Part shown: one piece after another, positions 27,876 to 39,805 of the stretch
Position numbering within the stretch: position 1 is the stretch's first letter
Layout: each line of letters starts with the position of its first letter
NCBI RefSeq assembly: GCF_021290925.1
Contig: NZ_JAJSLX010000004.1
Coordinates: 310,001 to 374,000, forward strand
Direction of reading: 5' to 3'
From: Sessilibacter corallicola
Lineage (GTDB): Bacteria; Pseudomonadota; Gammaproteobacteria; Pseudomonadales; Cellvibrionaceae
DNA length: 64,000 nucleotides
The notes under the pieces: model-generated
The model's database searches: none
Told to the model about the DNA's origin: nothing
Seen by the model: only the letters and a program-made list of their open reading frames with translations
Translations under genes and position numbers: made by a program

Positions 27876-28877
27876 ATGTCCTCTCTAGCATTCAAATATC
27901 CCAACAAAATTTCCCTCGCAAATATTCCTACCCCTTTAACTCCTTTAGATCGTTTATCTGAAAAATACGGCGGCCCAAGAATCTGGTTGAAGCGCGATGA
28001 TTTAACTGGGAGTACGCTAAGTGGGAATAAAGTTCGTAAATTAGAATACGTTATTGCCGATGCTTTAGATAATGGTGCGGATTCGCTAATTACGTGCGGA
28101 GGATTGCAGTCAAACCACTGTCGTGCCACAGCGATGGCTGGCGCTCAGCTCGGGCTTGATGTCCACCTTTTATTGAGAGAAGAGGGTGGTAGCGATATTG
28201 ACGGTAACTTGCTGATGGATCATTTGGCGGGTGCTAAGGTTGATCGAATTGATCGAAAAACCTATTTCTCTTCGTTACCAAAAATATTTAAAGAAAAACA
28301 AGATCAATTAATTAACGCAGGAAAAACACCCTATTTAATTCCTACGGGTGCCAGTGATGAAGTAGGGATTTGGGGGTATATAAGTTGTGTTAGTGAGTTA
28401 ATTGAGGATTTCCAGCGCAACCATATTAACCCTGATTTAATTGTTTGTGCCACCGGGTCTGGCGGTACACAAGCTGGCTTAACATTAGGCGCCAGTCTTT
28501 ATAATTTAAAAGCTCAAATATTGAGTTATGCGGTATGCGACAGCGCAGAATACTTTGCTTCTCGAGTTAAAGATGACGTTACCAGTTGTTTGGAGCGATA
28601 CGGTATCGATTGGGATATCAATCGGCTTTCTATAAACACAAATGATGGCTACATTGGGCCAGGATACGCAAAAGGCTATCCAGAGTTATTCTCTACAATA
28701 CAAGAGGTGTGTCGGTTAGAAGGGGTGTTGTTAGATCCTGTATACACCGGTAAGGCATTCCACGGTTTGCTAACAGATATAAAACTTGGAAAATTCTCAG
28801 GCCTCAGTGATGTTGTCTTTATACATACTGGCGGTATCTTTGGTGTGTTTCCTTATAGAGATCAATTTAAAAAGTAA
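27876..28877 (+). CDS. dcyD: D-cysteine desulfhydrase / ACC deaminase-like PLP enzyme
   Basis: A 333-residue fold-type II PLP enzyme. K52 in SGNKVRKLEY should bind PLP; GGLQSNHCRATAMAGAQLG and ATGSGGTQAGL complete the cofactor site. Sequence style fits D-cysteine desulfhydrase (D-cysteine to pyruvate, sulfide and ammonia) better than true ACC deaminase, though the two cannot be separated with certainty by eye. It stands 1.3 kb from a TauE/SafE exporter and cysB, which suits a sulfur role. Confidence 0.8.
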   Translation: MSSLAFKYPNKISLANIPTPLTPLDRLSEKYGGPRIWLKRDDLTGSTLSGNKVRKLEYVIADALDNGADSLITCGGLQSNHCRATAMAGAQLGLDVHLLLREEGGSDIDGNLLMDHLAGAKVDRIDRKTYFSSLPKIFKEKQDQLINAGKTPYLIPTGASDEVGIWGYISCVSELIEDFQRNHINPDLIVCATGSGGTQAGLTLGASLYNLKAQILSYAVCDSAEYFASRVKDDVTSCLERYGIDWDINRLSINTNDGYIGPGYAKGYPELFSTIQEVCRLEGVLLDPVYTGKAFHGLLTDIKLGKFSGLSDVVFIHTGGIFGVFPYRDQFKK

Positions 28878-29267
28878 ACTCGCCATAATTTAATTACAAT
28901 AATGGCGGAGTAGTCTCCCAATAAATATTTTGCGCTTTTTTAATGAGTGCTTTTGCTTTTCTATGAGTCACTTCTATATCGAAAATTAAATAACCGGTTA
29001 TTTAATTTTCTCTCTTACATGTTATTTGCTCTTTTTACGATAGAAATTCTTCCAGCTAGCTTAACGGCTTTGTGTTCAATTATGATGCATTACGTGTTTT
29101 GTTTTCACAGGTACAACCTGTTATCACTATAAATAATAAAGAATGTAAATTTTACATTTATCATTCAATATCGACTAATAACAAAGCATGAAATAGGAAA
29201 TCCTATCTTTATAATGTGTCTAAAAAAAACGTATATTCCACAAGATGTTATAAAATTTATCTTAGTA
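28878..29267. other. AT-rich convergent intergenic region with a long palindrome
   Basis: Between dcyD and the tauE-like gene, which converge here. No credible gene. The main feature is the 30-bp perfect palindrome at 28981-29010, listed separately. Confidence 0.6.
28981..29010. repeat. 30-bp perfect palindrome
   Basis: The half-site GAAAATTAAATAACC is followed directly by its exact reverse complement. In RNA it would form a 13-bp stem closed by CCGG, followed by TCTCT, so it might act as a weak terminator. It might also be a protein-binding site or cruciform. Confidence 0.85.
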
Positions 29268-30050
29268 TTAAAAAAACGCAAATTTAATTCCTAAGCCTAA
29301 AAGTATTGAAGCTAAAATCGGCTGCAAAACCTTGTTAGGTAGTTTGGCTCCAATCTTTGTTCCAAAGTGTATTGCAGGAAGAGATCCAATCAATAAACAA
29401 GCTAATAAACTAAAGTCTACGTTTCCAAGTAGAATTAAATGTCCTAATCCAGCAATGAGCGTAAGAGGCACTGCGTGGGCAATATCGGTACCGACAACTC
29501 GAACAGCCGGTAGATGAGGATAGAGCACTAATAATAATGCCGCGCAAAAAGCCCCGGCACCGACCGAGGATAGAGTTACAAATACGCCGAGTAAAAACCC
29601 AGCTATTACAGTAATTGTTGACGAGTGTTTGTGTACCCAGCGATTGTGATCGTCATTACTCGCTGCTTGCGCCTTAATCTGGCTCTTAAATAGTAGAACG
29701 GCAGAGGTTAATATGAGCATAATGCCCAAACTACTAGTCAATAGATGCTCATATTCACTGGCTTGGGCGAATGCGTGATCAAGTAAAAAAGCAGTGGCAA
29801 TAGAGGCGGGGATGCTACCAGCACCTAAAAGACCAACAAGGCGCCAATTAATGGTTCCTTGGCGTTTGTGAGCCCATGCTCCACCCGCTTTTGTTATCGC
29901 TGCATACAGTAGGTCAGTACCAATAGCTACATTAAATGGAAATCCGAATATCAGCAGGAGAGGAGTCATGAGCGAGCCGCCACCGACTCCAGTAACTCCC
30001 ACGGCAAGCCCAACACCGGCACCGGCTAAGATGTATAAAAGTATTTCCAT
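29268..30050 (-). CDS. TauE/SafE-family sulfite/organosulfur exporter-like permease
   Basis: A 260-residue membrane protein with about eight hydrophobic segments. Family signatures are GAGVGLAVGVTGVGGGSLMTP at the N-terminus and the repeated GVFVTLSSVGAGAF in the second half. The family exports sulfite, sulfoacetate or related anions, or takes some up. It is divergent from cysB, which makes control by CysB plausible. The substrate is not readable from the sequence. Confidence 0.87.
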   Translation of the reverse strand: MEILLYILAGAGVGLAVGVTGVGGGSLMTPLLLIFGFPFNVAIGTDLLYAAITKAGGAWAHKRQGTINWRLVGLLGAGSIPASIATAFLLDHAFAQASEYEHLLTSSLGIMLILTSAVLLFKSQIKAQAASNDDHNRWVHKHSSTITVIAGFLLGVFVTLSSVGAGAFCAALLLVLYPHLPAVRVVGTDIAHAVPLTLIAGLGHLILLGNVDFSLLACLLIGSLPAIHFGTKIGAKLPNKVLQPILASILLGLGIKFAFF

Positions 30051-30170
30051 AATTTGAGCTGGCCAGGATAGAAGTGGAGAATCTATGTAAAAATTAAAAA
30101 AGCGTTGGCAAATATATCGTTTAGTAACTATTCTGGAAAAGAATATTTGTTTATATTTTTATAATCATAA

Positions 30171-31181
<1,011 letters not shown>

Positions 31182-31348
31182 CTATTCAGCTTTTAGCAAT
31201 TCAGAATTATCGGCAAAAGGGACTTTGCCATCTCACTGAGCGTTTTACCGCTTTTATTCCCTTCCCAAAAGCTTTCCCTATCTAAAACCTAAGTAAACAC
31301 ACAGGCCTTTCTGTTCTTGTAGATTAAGTAACTCGTGTTTGAGCTTGT

Positions 31349-31630
31349 TTACGCTCGTAGCGGCTCAAGAACTTCCTTGGCGAATTTTATGTAAATAGTG
31401 TGTACTTCTGGTGCTTGATCTTCGTTATACACAACAAAGAAAGGCGCTCTCGCGACATCGAGCTCTTTCGCTAATTTAATGCCTTCACTGTCGGCATCCC
31501 GTTCATCGGCCACAATAATTTCGTCAATTAATTCGATAAGTTGGCTTTTTTCCAATTTTTCTAGCACTTCACCGCATTTTTTACAGGGTGAGCCGTCGGC
31601 AAGGATTTTCTTGACCATAACTATTTTCAT
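31349..31630 (-). CDS. Small thioredoxin/glutaredoxin-like CxxC protein
   Basis: A 93-residue protein with a thioredoxin-like pattern: strand MKIVMVKKIL, CxxC in SPCKKCGEVLE (C16, C19), and a cis-Pro-type segment VARAPFFVVYNE. It probably acts in thiol exchange; the partner is unknown. It lies downstream of and convergent with cysB. A ribosome-binding site (GGAGATG) is visible before the ATG. Confidence 0.72.
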   Translation of the reverse strand: MKIVMVKKILADGSPCKKCGEVLEKLEKSQLIELIDEIIVADERDADSEGIKLAKELDVARAPFFVVYNEDQAPEVHTIYIKFAKEVLEPLRA

Positions 31631-31766
31631 TCTTACATCTCCAAAACGATAAATTTAACCATCTGTGATATTGGGGTCGGATTCCTTGGATCAAGCCTTT
31701 GAATCGTGTGGATTTAAACGAACAAGTTATATTCTTATTCTCGTGTTTCTCATGTGCTTGAACCCG

Positions 31767-33203
31767 CTAACGCTGATTAAACGACTTTAGGCCGCTAATT
31801 AAGCGATTGATCTTTGTTAGCGATTCTTCGTACTCTTTTTTTACTTCTGAGTCAGAGACAATACCGCCGCCGCCGGAGAGAACAATGTGTTGGTCTTGGC
31901 AAGTAATCGTGCGTATCGCAATATTACTTTTGAAATCTCCGGCGCTGTTTATGTAACCAATGGATCCGCAGTAAACGCCACGGCAATAGGGCTCGATCTC
32001 TTGGATTATTTCGACAGACTTCTTTTTAGGTGCGCCTGTGATTGATCCGCCAGGAAAGCAGTCCGCAAAAATCTGCATACCGTTTTCTGAGTTTTTAGTT
32101 TTAGCGGTAATTTTACTCACCAAATGGTGAACATTTGAAAATGTTTTCAGTTTAAAAATTTCCGGGACCGACACACCTTCCAACACAGCATTTTTAGACA
32201 AATCATTTCTCAACAAATCGACGATCATTAAGTTTTCAGCTTGGTCTTTCTCGCTGTTTTTTAAGTCTAATAGCGCCAAGTCGTCTTTAATTGTATCTTT
32301 CCAGCGCTTTACGGTTCCTTTGATTGGTTCCGTTGTGTAGAAGTTGTCGTGCTTTTCTAAAAAAGATTCGGGTGAAAAGCTCAGTATTTTGGTGTTGCCG
32401 AAGTTTAAATAGGCTCCAAATGGCGCAGGCATGTGTTGTCTTAACGATGAATACGCGTGGTAAGGATTACCACTGAATTTACCTGCGAACATCTGAGTTA
32501 AATTAGCCTGATAAATATCGCCAACAGTTATGTGGTGTTTGATTTTATCAAAGGCGTTTTTATATTGGTGGTAATCCCAAACCGGCTCTAACGTCTCAAG
32601 ACAAAAAGAATCTTTGCTTTCTGTTTCAGCGACATCCTGCTGATTTTTACCGTGTAAGAATTGCTGGTAGTTTTCTATGATATTGGTAAAGAGCGACAGC
32701 GACGTTTTCTTTATATTGCTAATAAAGCAGAAAAAAGCAGCCTTATTGTTGTGATCGAAAACAAAAGCGTGAGTGTAGTAGGCCCAAATAAATTCGGGTA
32801 CATCGACAAACGGGCGCTGAGGGTGATTGGCTGTGAGCTGTTTCACGCCGATGTCGTAGGTGAAATAACCGATGTAGCCGTGAGTGAATGGCAGGTTATG
32901 TTCTATGTTGCCGTTGTTTGTTAGGTTATCAACGCGGTTTTGTAATGCCGCAAACGGCTGTTCCCCAGACGGCAAATCGCTTGGCGTGAAGTGAGAATCG
33001 GGCAGTGCGGAAAAAATATCAAACTGGCCTCGGGTTTCAAGGTCGCAGCCGCTATCGAGCCAAACTGCGCCGGGTAGGTGCGCAATTTTGCTAAACAGAA
33101 TTTCCGGGTTGGAATGGTAGGGAATTTCTATGAGTTCTAACAAGCCAATCTCTGTAACGTAAAATTCTGGCATTATAGAGGTGATTTTGACATTGACAAT
33201 CAT
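31767..33203 (-). CDS. pabB: Aminodeoxychorismate synthase component I
   Basis: Up to 478 residues of a chorismate-binding enzyme. The C-terminal catalytic half contains GDIYQANLTQMF, PESFLEKH, EPIKGTVKRW and PGGSITGAPKKKSVEIIQ, as in PabB. The Lys in IKGTVKRW is typical of PabB rather than TrpE. It makes 4-amino-4-deoxychorismate for folate. The start is uncertain: ATG at 33203 or ATG at 33173. No pabA or pabC is adjacent. Confidence 0.92.
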   Translation of the reverse strand: MIVNVKITSIMPEFYVTEIGLLELIEIPYHSNPEILFSKIAHLPGAVWLDSGCDLETRGQFDIFSALPDSHFTPSDLPSGEQPFAALQNRVDNLTNNGNIEHNLPFTHGYIGYFTYDIGVKQLTANHPQRPFVDVPEFIWAYYTHAFVFDHNNKAAFFCFISNIKKTSLSLFTNIIENYQQFLHGKNQQDVAETESKDSFCLETLEPVWDYHQYKNAFDKIKHHITVGDIYQANLTQMFAGKFSGNPYHAYSSLRQHMPAPFGAYLNFGNTKILSFSPESFLEKHDNFYTTEPIKGTVKRWKDTIKDDLALLDLKNSEKDQAENLMIVDLLRNDLSKNAVLEGVSVPEIFKLKTFSNVHHLVSKITAKTKNSENGMQIFADCFPGGSITGAPKKKSVEIIQEIEPYCRGVYCGSIGYINSAGDFKSNIAIRTITCQDQHIVLSGGGGIVSDSEVKKEYEESLTKINRLISGLKSFNQR

Positions 33204-33334
33204 TCAAGCTCTATCGCTAGCCAGATCAGTACGTCTAATTGATTAATTGAGAAATACGTAATACCTTCTTACGCTAATTTAGATGGATATTTACGCATTT
33301 CTGTCAACTTGGATCTAACTCCGAGGGTGTATAA

Positions 33335-33637
33335 ATGTCGTTTAGAGCATTAGAAAAATTACATCGAGTGCACGAGGGTTACATTCAGGCACATAAAGTC
33401 GATGAGTTGGATATTTTGTTAGTGTGCAACGAAGGAAAGTTGTACGCATTTAAAAATTACTGCCCGCATCAAGGTGTTCCGCTGACTCATGGAACTCTGG
33501 AGAATGGCGCTATTCGTTGCCCATTGCACGGTTTTGAATTCCGTCTACGTGATGGCTGCCCGTTAACTGGTATATCGGCACCGCTTGAGAGCGTGACTCT
33601 TGTTTATGAGGGTAATACGGTCGGTATTGATCACTAA
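33335..33637 (+). CDS. Rieske [2Fe-2S] ferredoxin-like protein
   Basis: A 100-residue single-domain Rieske protein with cluster ligands C43 and H45 in CPHQGVPL and C62 and H65 in CPLHGFEF. It resembles small ferredoxins of dioxygenase systems and the NirD/HcaC group. No oxygenase is nearby, so the partner is unknown. Preceded by CCGAGGGTGTATAA, a reasonable ribosome-binding site. Confidence 0.85.
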   Translation: MSFRALEKLHRVHEGYIQAHKVDELDILLVCNEGKLYAFKNYCPHQGVPLTHGTLENGAIRCPLHGFEFRLRDGCPLTGISAPLESVTLVYEGNTVGIDH

Positions 33638-33659
33638 GTTGAGTTCACTTTTGGGCTTT

Positions 33660-34664
33660 TTAGAGGTTTAGCTGGCGAAAATCCGGATGTTCGAAAGCGT
33701 GATTTTCCCAAATTCGATTGATTTCATCCTGCTCTAATTCCCGCTGAACGGGGCTCAGTTTCCTGATTGACGCCAATCCGTGATTGCTTTCGGTCTCAAA
33801 TTGAAGGCAGTTTCTGGCGTATATTGCCTTTAATTGCTCAAATTCTTTATGGTTGCTTTTAAGGCATCGCAGGTGGATTTTACTGGGCAATCGCCGAGAT
33901 AGCTCAATAAATGGTTTCGTAAGGCTAAGAGACGGATCGTAGCCGGACCATACAAAATGAAACTGTGTATCAGAGTGATTAAATATACTTTGCTTTAAAA
34001 CGTCGAGATATTCTCTGTCACATAAATACGGCAGTGATGCGTGAGAACACAAAAAATAGACTCGGCCGATGCAGTCACGGGTGAATTCATGCAGCAGTTC
34101 GATAGAGTGCTCGAGCGTGTTAACTTGCCGGTTGTTCTCCACCGGAGGTTTAGTGTTAAGGCTCTCTTGATAGCTTGATGGCTGCTCTTTTGAGTGCTGA
34201 TGATCTGTTTGGAAAAAGCTCGATAAACCAAAATTCATTCTGCGGTGAGGAATATTGGCGTCCAGAAAAACATCCCCTTCGCACACATAGCCCAGAACTT
34301 CGTAAAACGGAATGACGGATGTTTGCGCGTCGAGGTAGGGTTTTTGTTGTTTCGACAATACTTGCTGTGTGCAAAAATCCATCAGTTGTTTGCCTAACCC
34401 TAGGCTTCGAAACGGCTTTAAAACAGCGACTCTGCCAATTTTCCCTTGCTCTGTGATTCGGGCGCAGGCAACGGCTTCATTTGTGGATTTTTCTACAGCC
34501 AGAATGTGCAGGCATTGCTGATCTTTGCCGTCGAGCTCTTCTTCTTCAGAAACACCTTGTTCTTCCATGAACACCTTGCGGCGAATGTTCACTAAATCTG
34601 GCTCAGAATGGGCCCAGTTGACAGTGGAAATAATAAAGTCGTTTGTAACGTTTGAACGGGTCAT
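33660..34664 (-). CDS. GNAT acetyltransferase fused to an uncharacterised C-terminal domain
   Basis: 334 residues. The first ~150 are a YjcF/ElaA-like GNAT domain (RRKVFMEEQGVSEEEELDG, then the acetyl-CoA loop LKPFRSLGLGKQLMDF and PFYEVLGYVCEGDVF). Residues about 185-330 form a second domain (SIELLHEFTRDCIGRVYFLC, FHFVWSGYDPSLSL, HLRCLKSNHKEF) without obvious catalytic motifs; its pattern loosely recalls a phospholipase D-like fold, and I do not assign it. It lies directly downstream of roxA and may share its transcript. Substrate unknown. Confidence 0.75.
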   Translation of the reverse strand: MTRSNVTNDFIISTVNWAHSEPDLVNIRRKVFMEEQGVSEEEELDGKDQQCLHILAVEKSTNEAVACARITEQGKIGRVAVLKPFRSLGLGKQLMDFCTQQVLSKQQKPYLDAQTSVIPFYEVLGYVCEGDVFLDANIPHRRMNFGLSSFFQTDHQHSKEQPSSYQESLNTKPPVENNRQVNTLEHSIELLHEFTRDCIGRVYFLCSHASLPYLCDREYLDVLKQSIFNHSDTQFHFVWSGYDPSLSLTKPFIELSRRLPSKIHLRCLKSNHKEFEQLKAIYARNCLQFETESNHGLASIRKLSPVQRELEQDEINRIWENHAFEHPDFRQLNL

Positions 34665-34700
34665 CAGCGGTAGTTTGGCGTAAATAAAGTCTTATCCAAA

Positions 34701-35888
34701 CTACTCGTTAAGCTCGTTTTGCGCAACCAATAAAATGCCACGGTTGACTAGCGAGAGTAATAGCTCTTTGCTGTCATTGGGCTGTTCACTTTCAATTAGG
34801 ATTTGAAGCTCACCTGGCTCAAAGTACCGTTTTTTGCACAAGGTCTCTGCCACTAATGCGGTGGTTTTGTATTCTTCGCCATCGATGAAAAGTGTTGTCG
34901 CATCTTCGCATTCTCGATAGGCAAGGCGGCTGGCGCTGAAGACTTCGAGCGGGTTTTGAACGAGGAATTCGTTCAACTCTTGCTCCTCAATATTCGGTAG
35001 CTCAAAAAATTCTTCTGGTTGAATCTCCGAGTATTTACCTTCGGTCATTTCACGCCCAAACCAAGATGCCAGAGCGGTGGGGGAGTCGATGAGATCTTGG
35101 ATTTTGTGACGAAGCGTTTCTATGACGGAATCGTTTATTTTTCCTGGGTTGTCTGCAACTTTGGGTGATGAATCGCGATAGCGGTTTGAACTGGGTAAAT
35201 CATCGGCTATAAAGTCTGCGAAATTAGACAGAATTTCACGATCGCTGGGGGCTCTGAATCCCACCGAGAGCGTCATGCAGTCGTCGCCATTTGCGATGCC
35301 CCAATGGGCTTTTCCCGCAGGAATGTACAACACATCCCCTGGTTTGGTTTCAAAGGTGTGTTCGGGCTCAAACGGAGCTATTTGATTGAGCGGTGAATCT
35401 TGAACTCTCGGTGTTTGATCGTTGCATTCAGGCCCCAAATGCCACGTACGGCATCCTTTGGCTTGGATCAGAAACACATCATAGAAATCAAAGTGTGGTC
35501 CAACACCGCCACCATCAGCCGCGTAGCTGATCATGATGTCATCGAGACGCCAGTTGGGTAAAAATCGAAATAAATCTAAGAACTGACTGATTTCAGGAAT
35601 CCAGATGTCAGCCGCTTGAATCAACAGAGTCCAGTTAGAATTCGGCAGGTGGGTGAGTTGTTCTTCGGTGAAAGGGCCGTGGTCCAACTCCCAGCGGTTT
35701 TCCTCAGACCGAATCAGCCGCGATTCCACCTCTTGCTCAAGTGCAAGGCCGGCAAGGTCGTCAATGTCTAAATCGGGTAAATAATCGCTAAGCGATTGCG
35801 GTGAATAGAGGTGTTTTTGCTGCCAGTATTGGCTGAGGAAATCTTGGATAGGCAAGTTGCCTAACTTTAGGAGCGGTTCGATATGCAT
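34701..35888 (-). CDS. roxA: Ribosomal protein uL16 arginine hydroxylase (JmjC cupin oxygenase)
   Basis: 395 residues of the YcfD/RoxA JmjC family. The Fe(II) ligands are H and D in GPHFDFYDVFLIQ and the distal His in PAGKAHWGIANG; GCRTWHLGPE provides the 2-oxoglutarate-binding region. E. coli YcfD hydroxylates Arg81 of L16. It follows purB by 66 bases on the same strand, as in Pseudomonas (cupin gene next to purB). Confidence 0.92.
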   Translation of the reverse strand: MHIEPLLKLGNLPIQDFLSQYWQQKHLYSPQSLSDYLPDLDIDDLAGLALEQEVESRLIRSEENRWELDHGPFTEEQLTHLPNSNWTLLIQAADIWIPEISQFLDLFRFLPNWRLDDIMISYAADGGGVGPHFDFYDVFLIQAKGCRTWHLGPECNDQTPRVQDSPLNQIAPFEPEHTFETKPGDVLYIPAGKAHWGIANGDDCMTLSVGFRAPSDREILSNFADFIADDLPSSNRYRDSSPKVADNPGKINDSVIETLRHKIQDLIDSPTALASWFGREMTEGKYSEIQPEEFFELPNIEEQELNEFLVQNPLEVFSASRLAYRECEDATTLFIDGEEYKTTALVAETLCKKRYFEPGELQILIESEQPNDSKELLLSLVNRGILLVAQNELNE

Positions 35889-35954
35889 AATTTAGCGTGT
35901 GTTCGCGGACTGGAACCGTAAGATTTATTGGCCCAGTCCGCGAAAAGTAGAGGT

Positions 35955-37325
<1,371 letters not shown>

Positions 37326-37444
37326 TTAAACCGGTAGTAACAAAGTGAATGAAACAGATAAAGCCAATGTCTCTTACAAGTGCTCAAGAGACATCAGTTG
37401 AGGCGCGCGATAATAACTGAAATTACGGCACTTTCCGAATATCT

Positions 37445-38074
37445 TTATAGATGTTTAATCGATTGGTAGAGCAAATCCGATGCTTCGTACAGTTTATTGC
37501 GATTCAACATCAGTTGTATTCGATTGCCGCCGACTTGGCGCCACAGTGTTACTGATCGAACTCCAGCAAGTAATAACGCTCGAATTTGATTGGCAATTCT
37601 CGGCTGCTGTAGGTAATCAAACGACCCTCGAACCTGAATCCTAAAAGCGAATGTACTTAAGGTGTCGGCGTAGATATCGGCGAGATTAGCGATGATATTT
37701 TCATGCAAAATATCAAAATGCTTTAATTGTTGTTCACAGCGACCAATTCGATCGGACAGCACACTGAGCATCGAGTCATTTTTGGCGAGCTTTTTTTGAA
37801 GGTGCAGAAGACTCAATGTATAGCGTATGCAGTCTGGATTTTTGGTGCTGTTATAGCGTTGTAAGATCTCACGTAAAATATCCAGACCCATCTCTAAGTT
37901 ATTGACACCGTTATAAATATCGACCGTTGTGTTTGGGTTGGTGACAAATATACTCGACAGTAAAGGTTTGATGGCGTTGGAGGGAGCATTGCCCTGTTTA
38001 GCGAGTTGTTCAACCAGTGCTGCTGCTTGAATGGTTCCGGCAAGTGCAAGGGTTTGCGATTCTATATCTTGCAT
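37445..38074 (-). CDS. hflD: HflD (YcfC) family protein
   Basis: 209 residues, mainly helical, ending with FDYLQQPRIANQIRALLLAGVRSVTLWRQVGG, the most conserved HflD segment. HflD is a membrane-associated factor that binds lambda CII in E. coli; its normal role is unclear. The mnmA-hflD-purB order is conserved and supports the call. Confidence 0.93.
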   Translation of the reverse strand: MQDIESQTLALAGTIQAAALVEQLAKQGNAPSNAIKPLLSSIFVTNPNTTVDIYNGVNNLEMGLDILREILQRYNSTKNPDCIRYTLSLLHLQKKLAKNDSMLSVLSDRIGRCEQQLKHFDILHENIIANLADIYADTLSTFAFRIQVRGSFDYLQQPRIANQIRALLLAGVRSVTLWRQVGGNRIQLMLNRNKLYEASDLLYQSIKHL

Positions 38075-38188
38075 TAAGTTGTTGGCCTTACTGCATACCT
38101 ATCAAAAAAGAAATACCAGAGATAGATTGGCTCTCCGATTACTCAGCACATTTTATCCAATTGGAGGAGTCGTGCAAAACGGGGGTAT

Positions 38189-39322
38189 TTACGAGTTATA
38201 ACCTTCTTCAATAACACCGCCTCCCAAGCAAATATCGTCTTGGTAGAAGACAACCGATTGCCCAGGCGTAATAGCGCGTTGTGGCTCATCAAATTTGATG
38301 GTGAGTGATTCGCCGTCATCACTGAGTGTGACTTCACCCCATTGGTCAGGTTGGCGGTAACGCGTTTTTATTTGGGCTCGAAAAACGGGTGAGGGTGGAA
38401 AACCTTGATTAATCCAATGAATTTGCCCTGCTTTTAATGAATCTTTGAACAGCAGTGGGTGGTTTTTACCTTGAACGACCAGCAATTGATTGGACTTCAA
38501 CAATTTTTCGGCAACAAACCAAGGCGCTTCGGGAGCCCCTTTAACACCGCCAATGCCGAGGCCTTGGCGTTGTCCCAAGGTGTGGTACATCAACCCCAAG
38601 TGTTCGCCAATAACAGTGCCATCTTCTGTAATAATCTCTCCCGGTTGTGCGGGCAAGTATTGTTCGAGAAAATCTTTAAATCGCCGCTCACCAATAAAGC
38701 AAATACCGGTGCTGTCTTTTTTGTTGTGTGTAATTAAATCGTGCTTTTCGGCTAGTGCGCGCACATCGGGCTTGTCCATTTCACCTATGGGAAATAGGGA
38801 TTTAGCAAACTCAGCTTCGCCAACCGCGTGCACGAAGTAGCTTTGGTCTTTATTGTTGTCTAACCCTTTAAGTAGGAAGGTTTTTCCATCTTTGTCTTTG
38901 CGGCGAACATAATGACCCGTTGCAATTAAGTCTGCGCCTAACGCCTGGGCATATTCCATGAAAACTTTGAACTTGATTTCTCGATTACAGAGGATGTCTG
39001 GATTGGGCGTGCGTCCGGCTTTGTATTCCGATAGAAAATGCTCAAACACATTGTCCCAATACTCGGCGGAAAAATTTGCTGTGTGAAGTTTGATTCCAAG
39101 CTTTTGGCAAACTTTTTCGGCATCGGCAAGATCTTGCTTGGCGGTGCAGTATTCAGTGCCGTCGTCTTCATCCCAATTTTTCATGAAGAGGCCCTCGACT
39201 TTGTATCCTTGCTCTATTAGCAATAGAGCTGAAACAGACGAGTCGACACCGCCGGACATGCCGACAATGACCTTTTTTGCGTTAGGGAGATTTTGATTGT
39301 TGGGTGTTGAAGATTGATCCAT
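38189..39322 (-). CDS. mnmA: tRNA-specific 2-thiouridylase MnmA
   Basis: 377 residues. The PP-loop is [12 protein letters not shown]; the two catalytic cysteines lie in [13 protein letters not shown] and [13 protein letters not shown], and the C-terminal barrel has [19 protein letters not shown]. It makes s2U34 in tRNA for Lys, Glu and Gln using sulfur delivered by TusE, and tusD/tusC lie at the start of the window. Directly downstream of nudJ. Confidence 0.97.
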   Translation of the reverse strand: MDQSSTPNNQNLPNAKKVIVGMSGGVDSSVSALLLIEQGYKVEGLFMKNWDEDDGTEYCTAKQDLADAEKVCQKLGIKLHTANFSAEYWDNVFEHFLSEYKAGRTPNPDILCNREIKFKVFMEYAQALGADLIATGHYVRRKDKDGKTFLLKGLDNNKDQSYFVHAVGEAEFAKSLFPIGEMDKPDVRALAEKHDLITHNKKDSTGICFIGERRFKDFLEQYLPAQPGEIITEDGTVIGEHLGLMYHTLGQRQGLGIGGVKGAPEAPWFVAEKLLKSNQLLVVQGKNHPLLFKDSLKAGQIHWINQGFPPSPVFRAQIKTRYRQPDQWGEVTLSDDGESLTIKFDEPQRAITPGQSVVFYQDDICLGGGVIEEGYNS

Positions 39323-39345
39323 TGGGAGAAGCCAAAAGCCGTATT

Positions 39346-39801
39346 TTATACTAATGATGTAACGACAGACAAAGGGTACAAGTTGCCGTTGATGTATTGT
39401 TCGCTCGTTTCGATGACCATGTCACTGCGCAATTGTGATCGTTTTTCTTTGATTTCATCTAAAGATAACCACTGAGTGCCTATAATGCCGGTATCTAACG
39501 GCTGATTGGGGTCAAATTCCATGGCAGTTGCAGTGAAAGTGTGTCTCACGTAAGTGACGCCATTTTTGGCTTTGAGTACGCAAACGCCCAAATAGTGATC
39601 AGGCCTGACGTGCCAGCCAGTTTCTTCAAAGGTTTCTCTTACGGCTGCTTCTATTAAGCCTTCGTTTTCTTCAAGATGACCCGCCGGTTGATTTAGGCAG
39701 ATTCTGCCATTGATGTTTTCTTCGACTAAAAGAAATTTTTCATCTCTGCAAATTATCGTAGCGACCGTGACATGTGGGTTAAAACTTCGAATATCACTCA
39801 T
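39346..39801 (-). CDS. nudJ: Nudix hydrolase, NudJ-type phosphatase
   Basis: About 151 residues from the ATG at 39801. The Nudix box runs [20 protein letters not shown] then TGW, matching GX5EX7REUXEEXGU. NudJ hydrolyses nucleotide di/triphosphates and HMP-PP. The frame continues upstream into rluE, but [17 protein letters not shown] is the natural N-terminus. It starts 4 bases past the rluE stop, so the two are probably coupled. Confidence 0.9.
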   Translation of the reverse strand: MSDIRSFNPHVTVATIICRDEKFLLVEENINGRICLNQPAGHLEENEGLIEAAVRETFEETGWHVRPDHYLGVCVLKAKNGVTYVRHTFTATAMEFDPNQPLDTGIIGTQWLSLDEIKEKRSQLRSDMVIETSEQYINGNLYPLSVVTSLV

Positions 39802-39805
39802 TTGT

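Noticed and set aside
28947-29132. Open frame of 61 codons after dcyD.
   Set aside because: It runs across the 30-bp palindrome, has no ribosome-binding site, and its hydrophobic composition only reflects AT-rich DNA.
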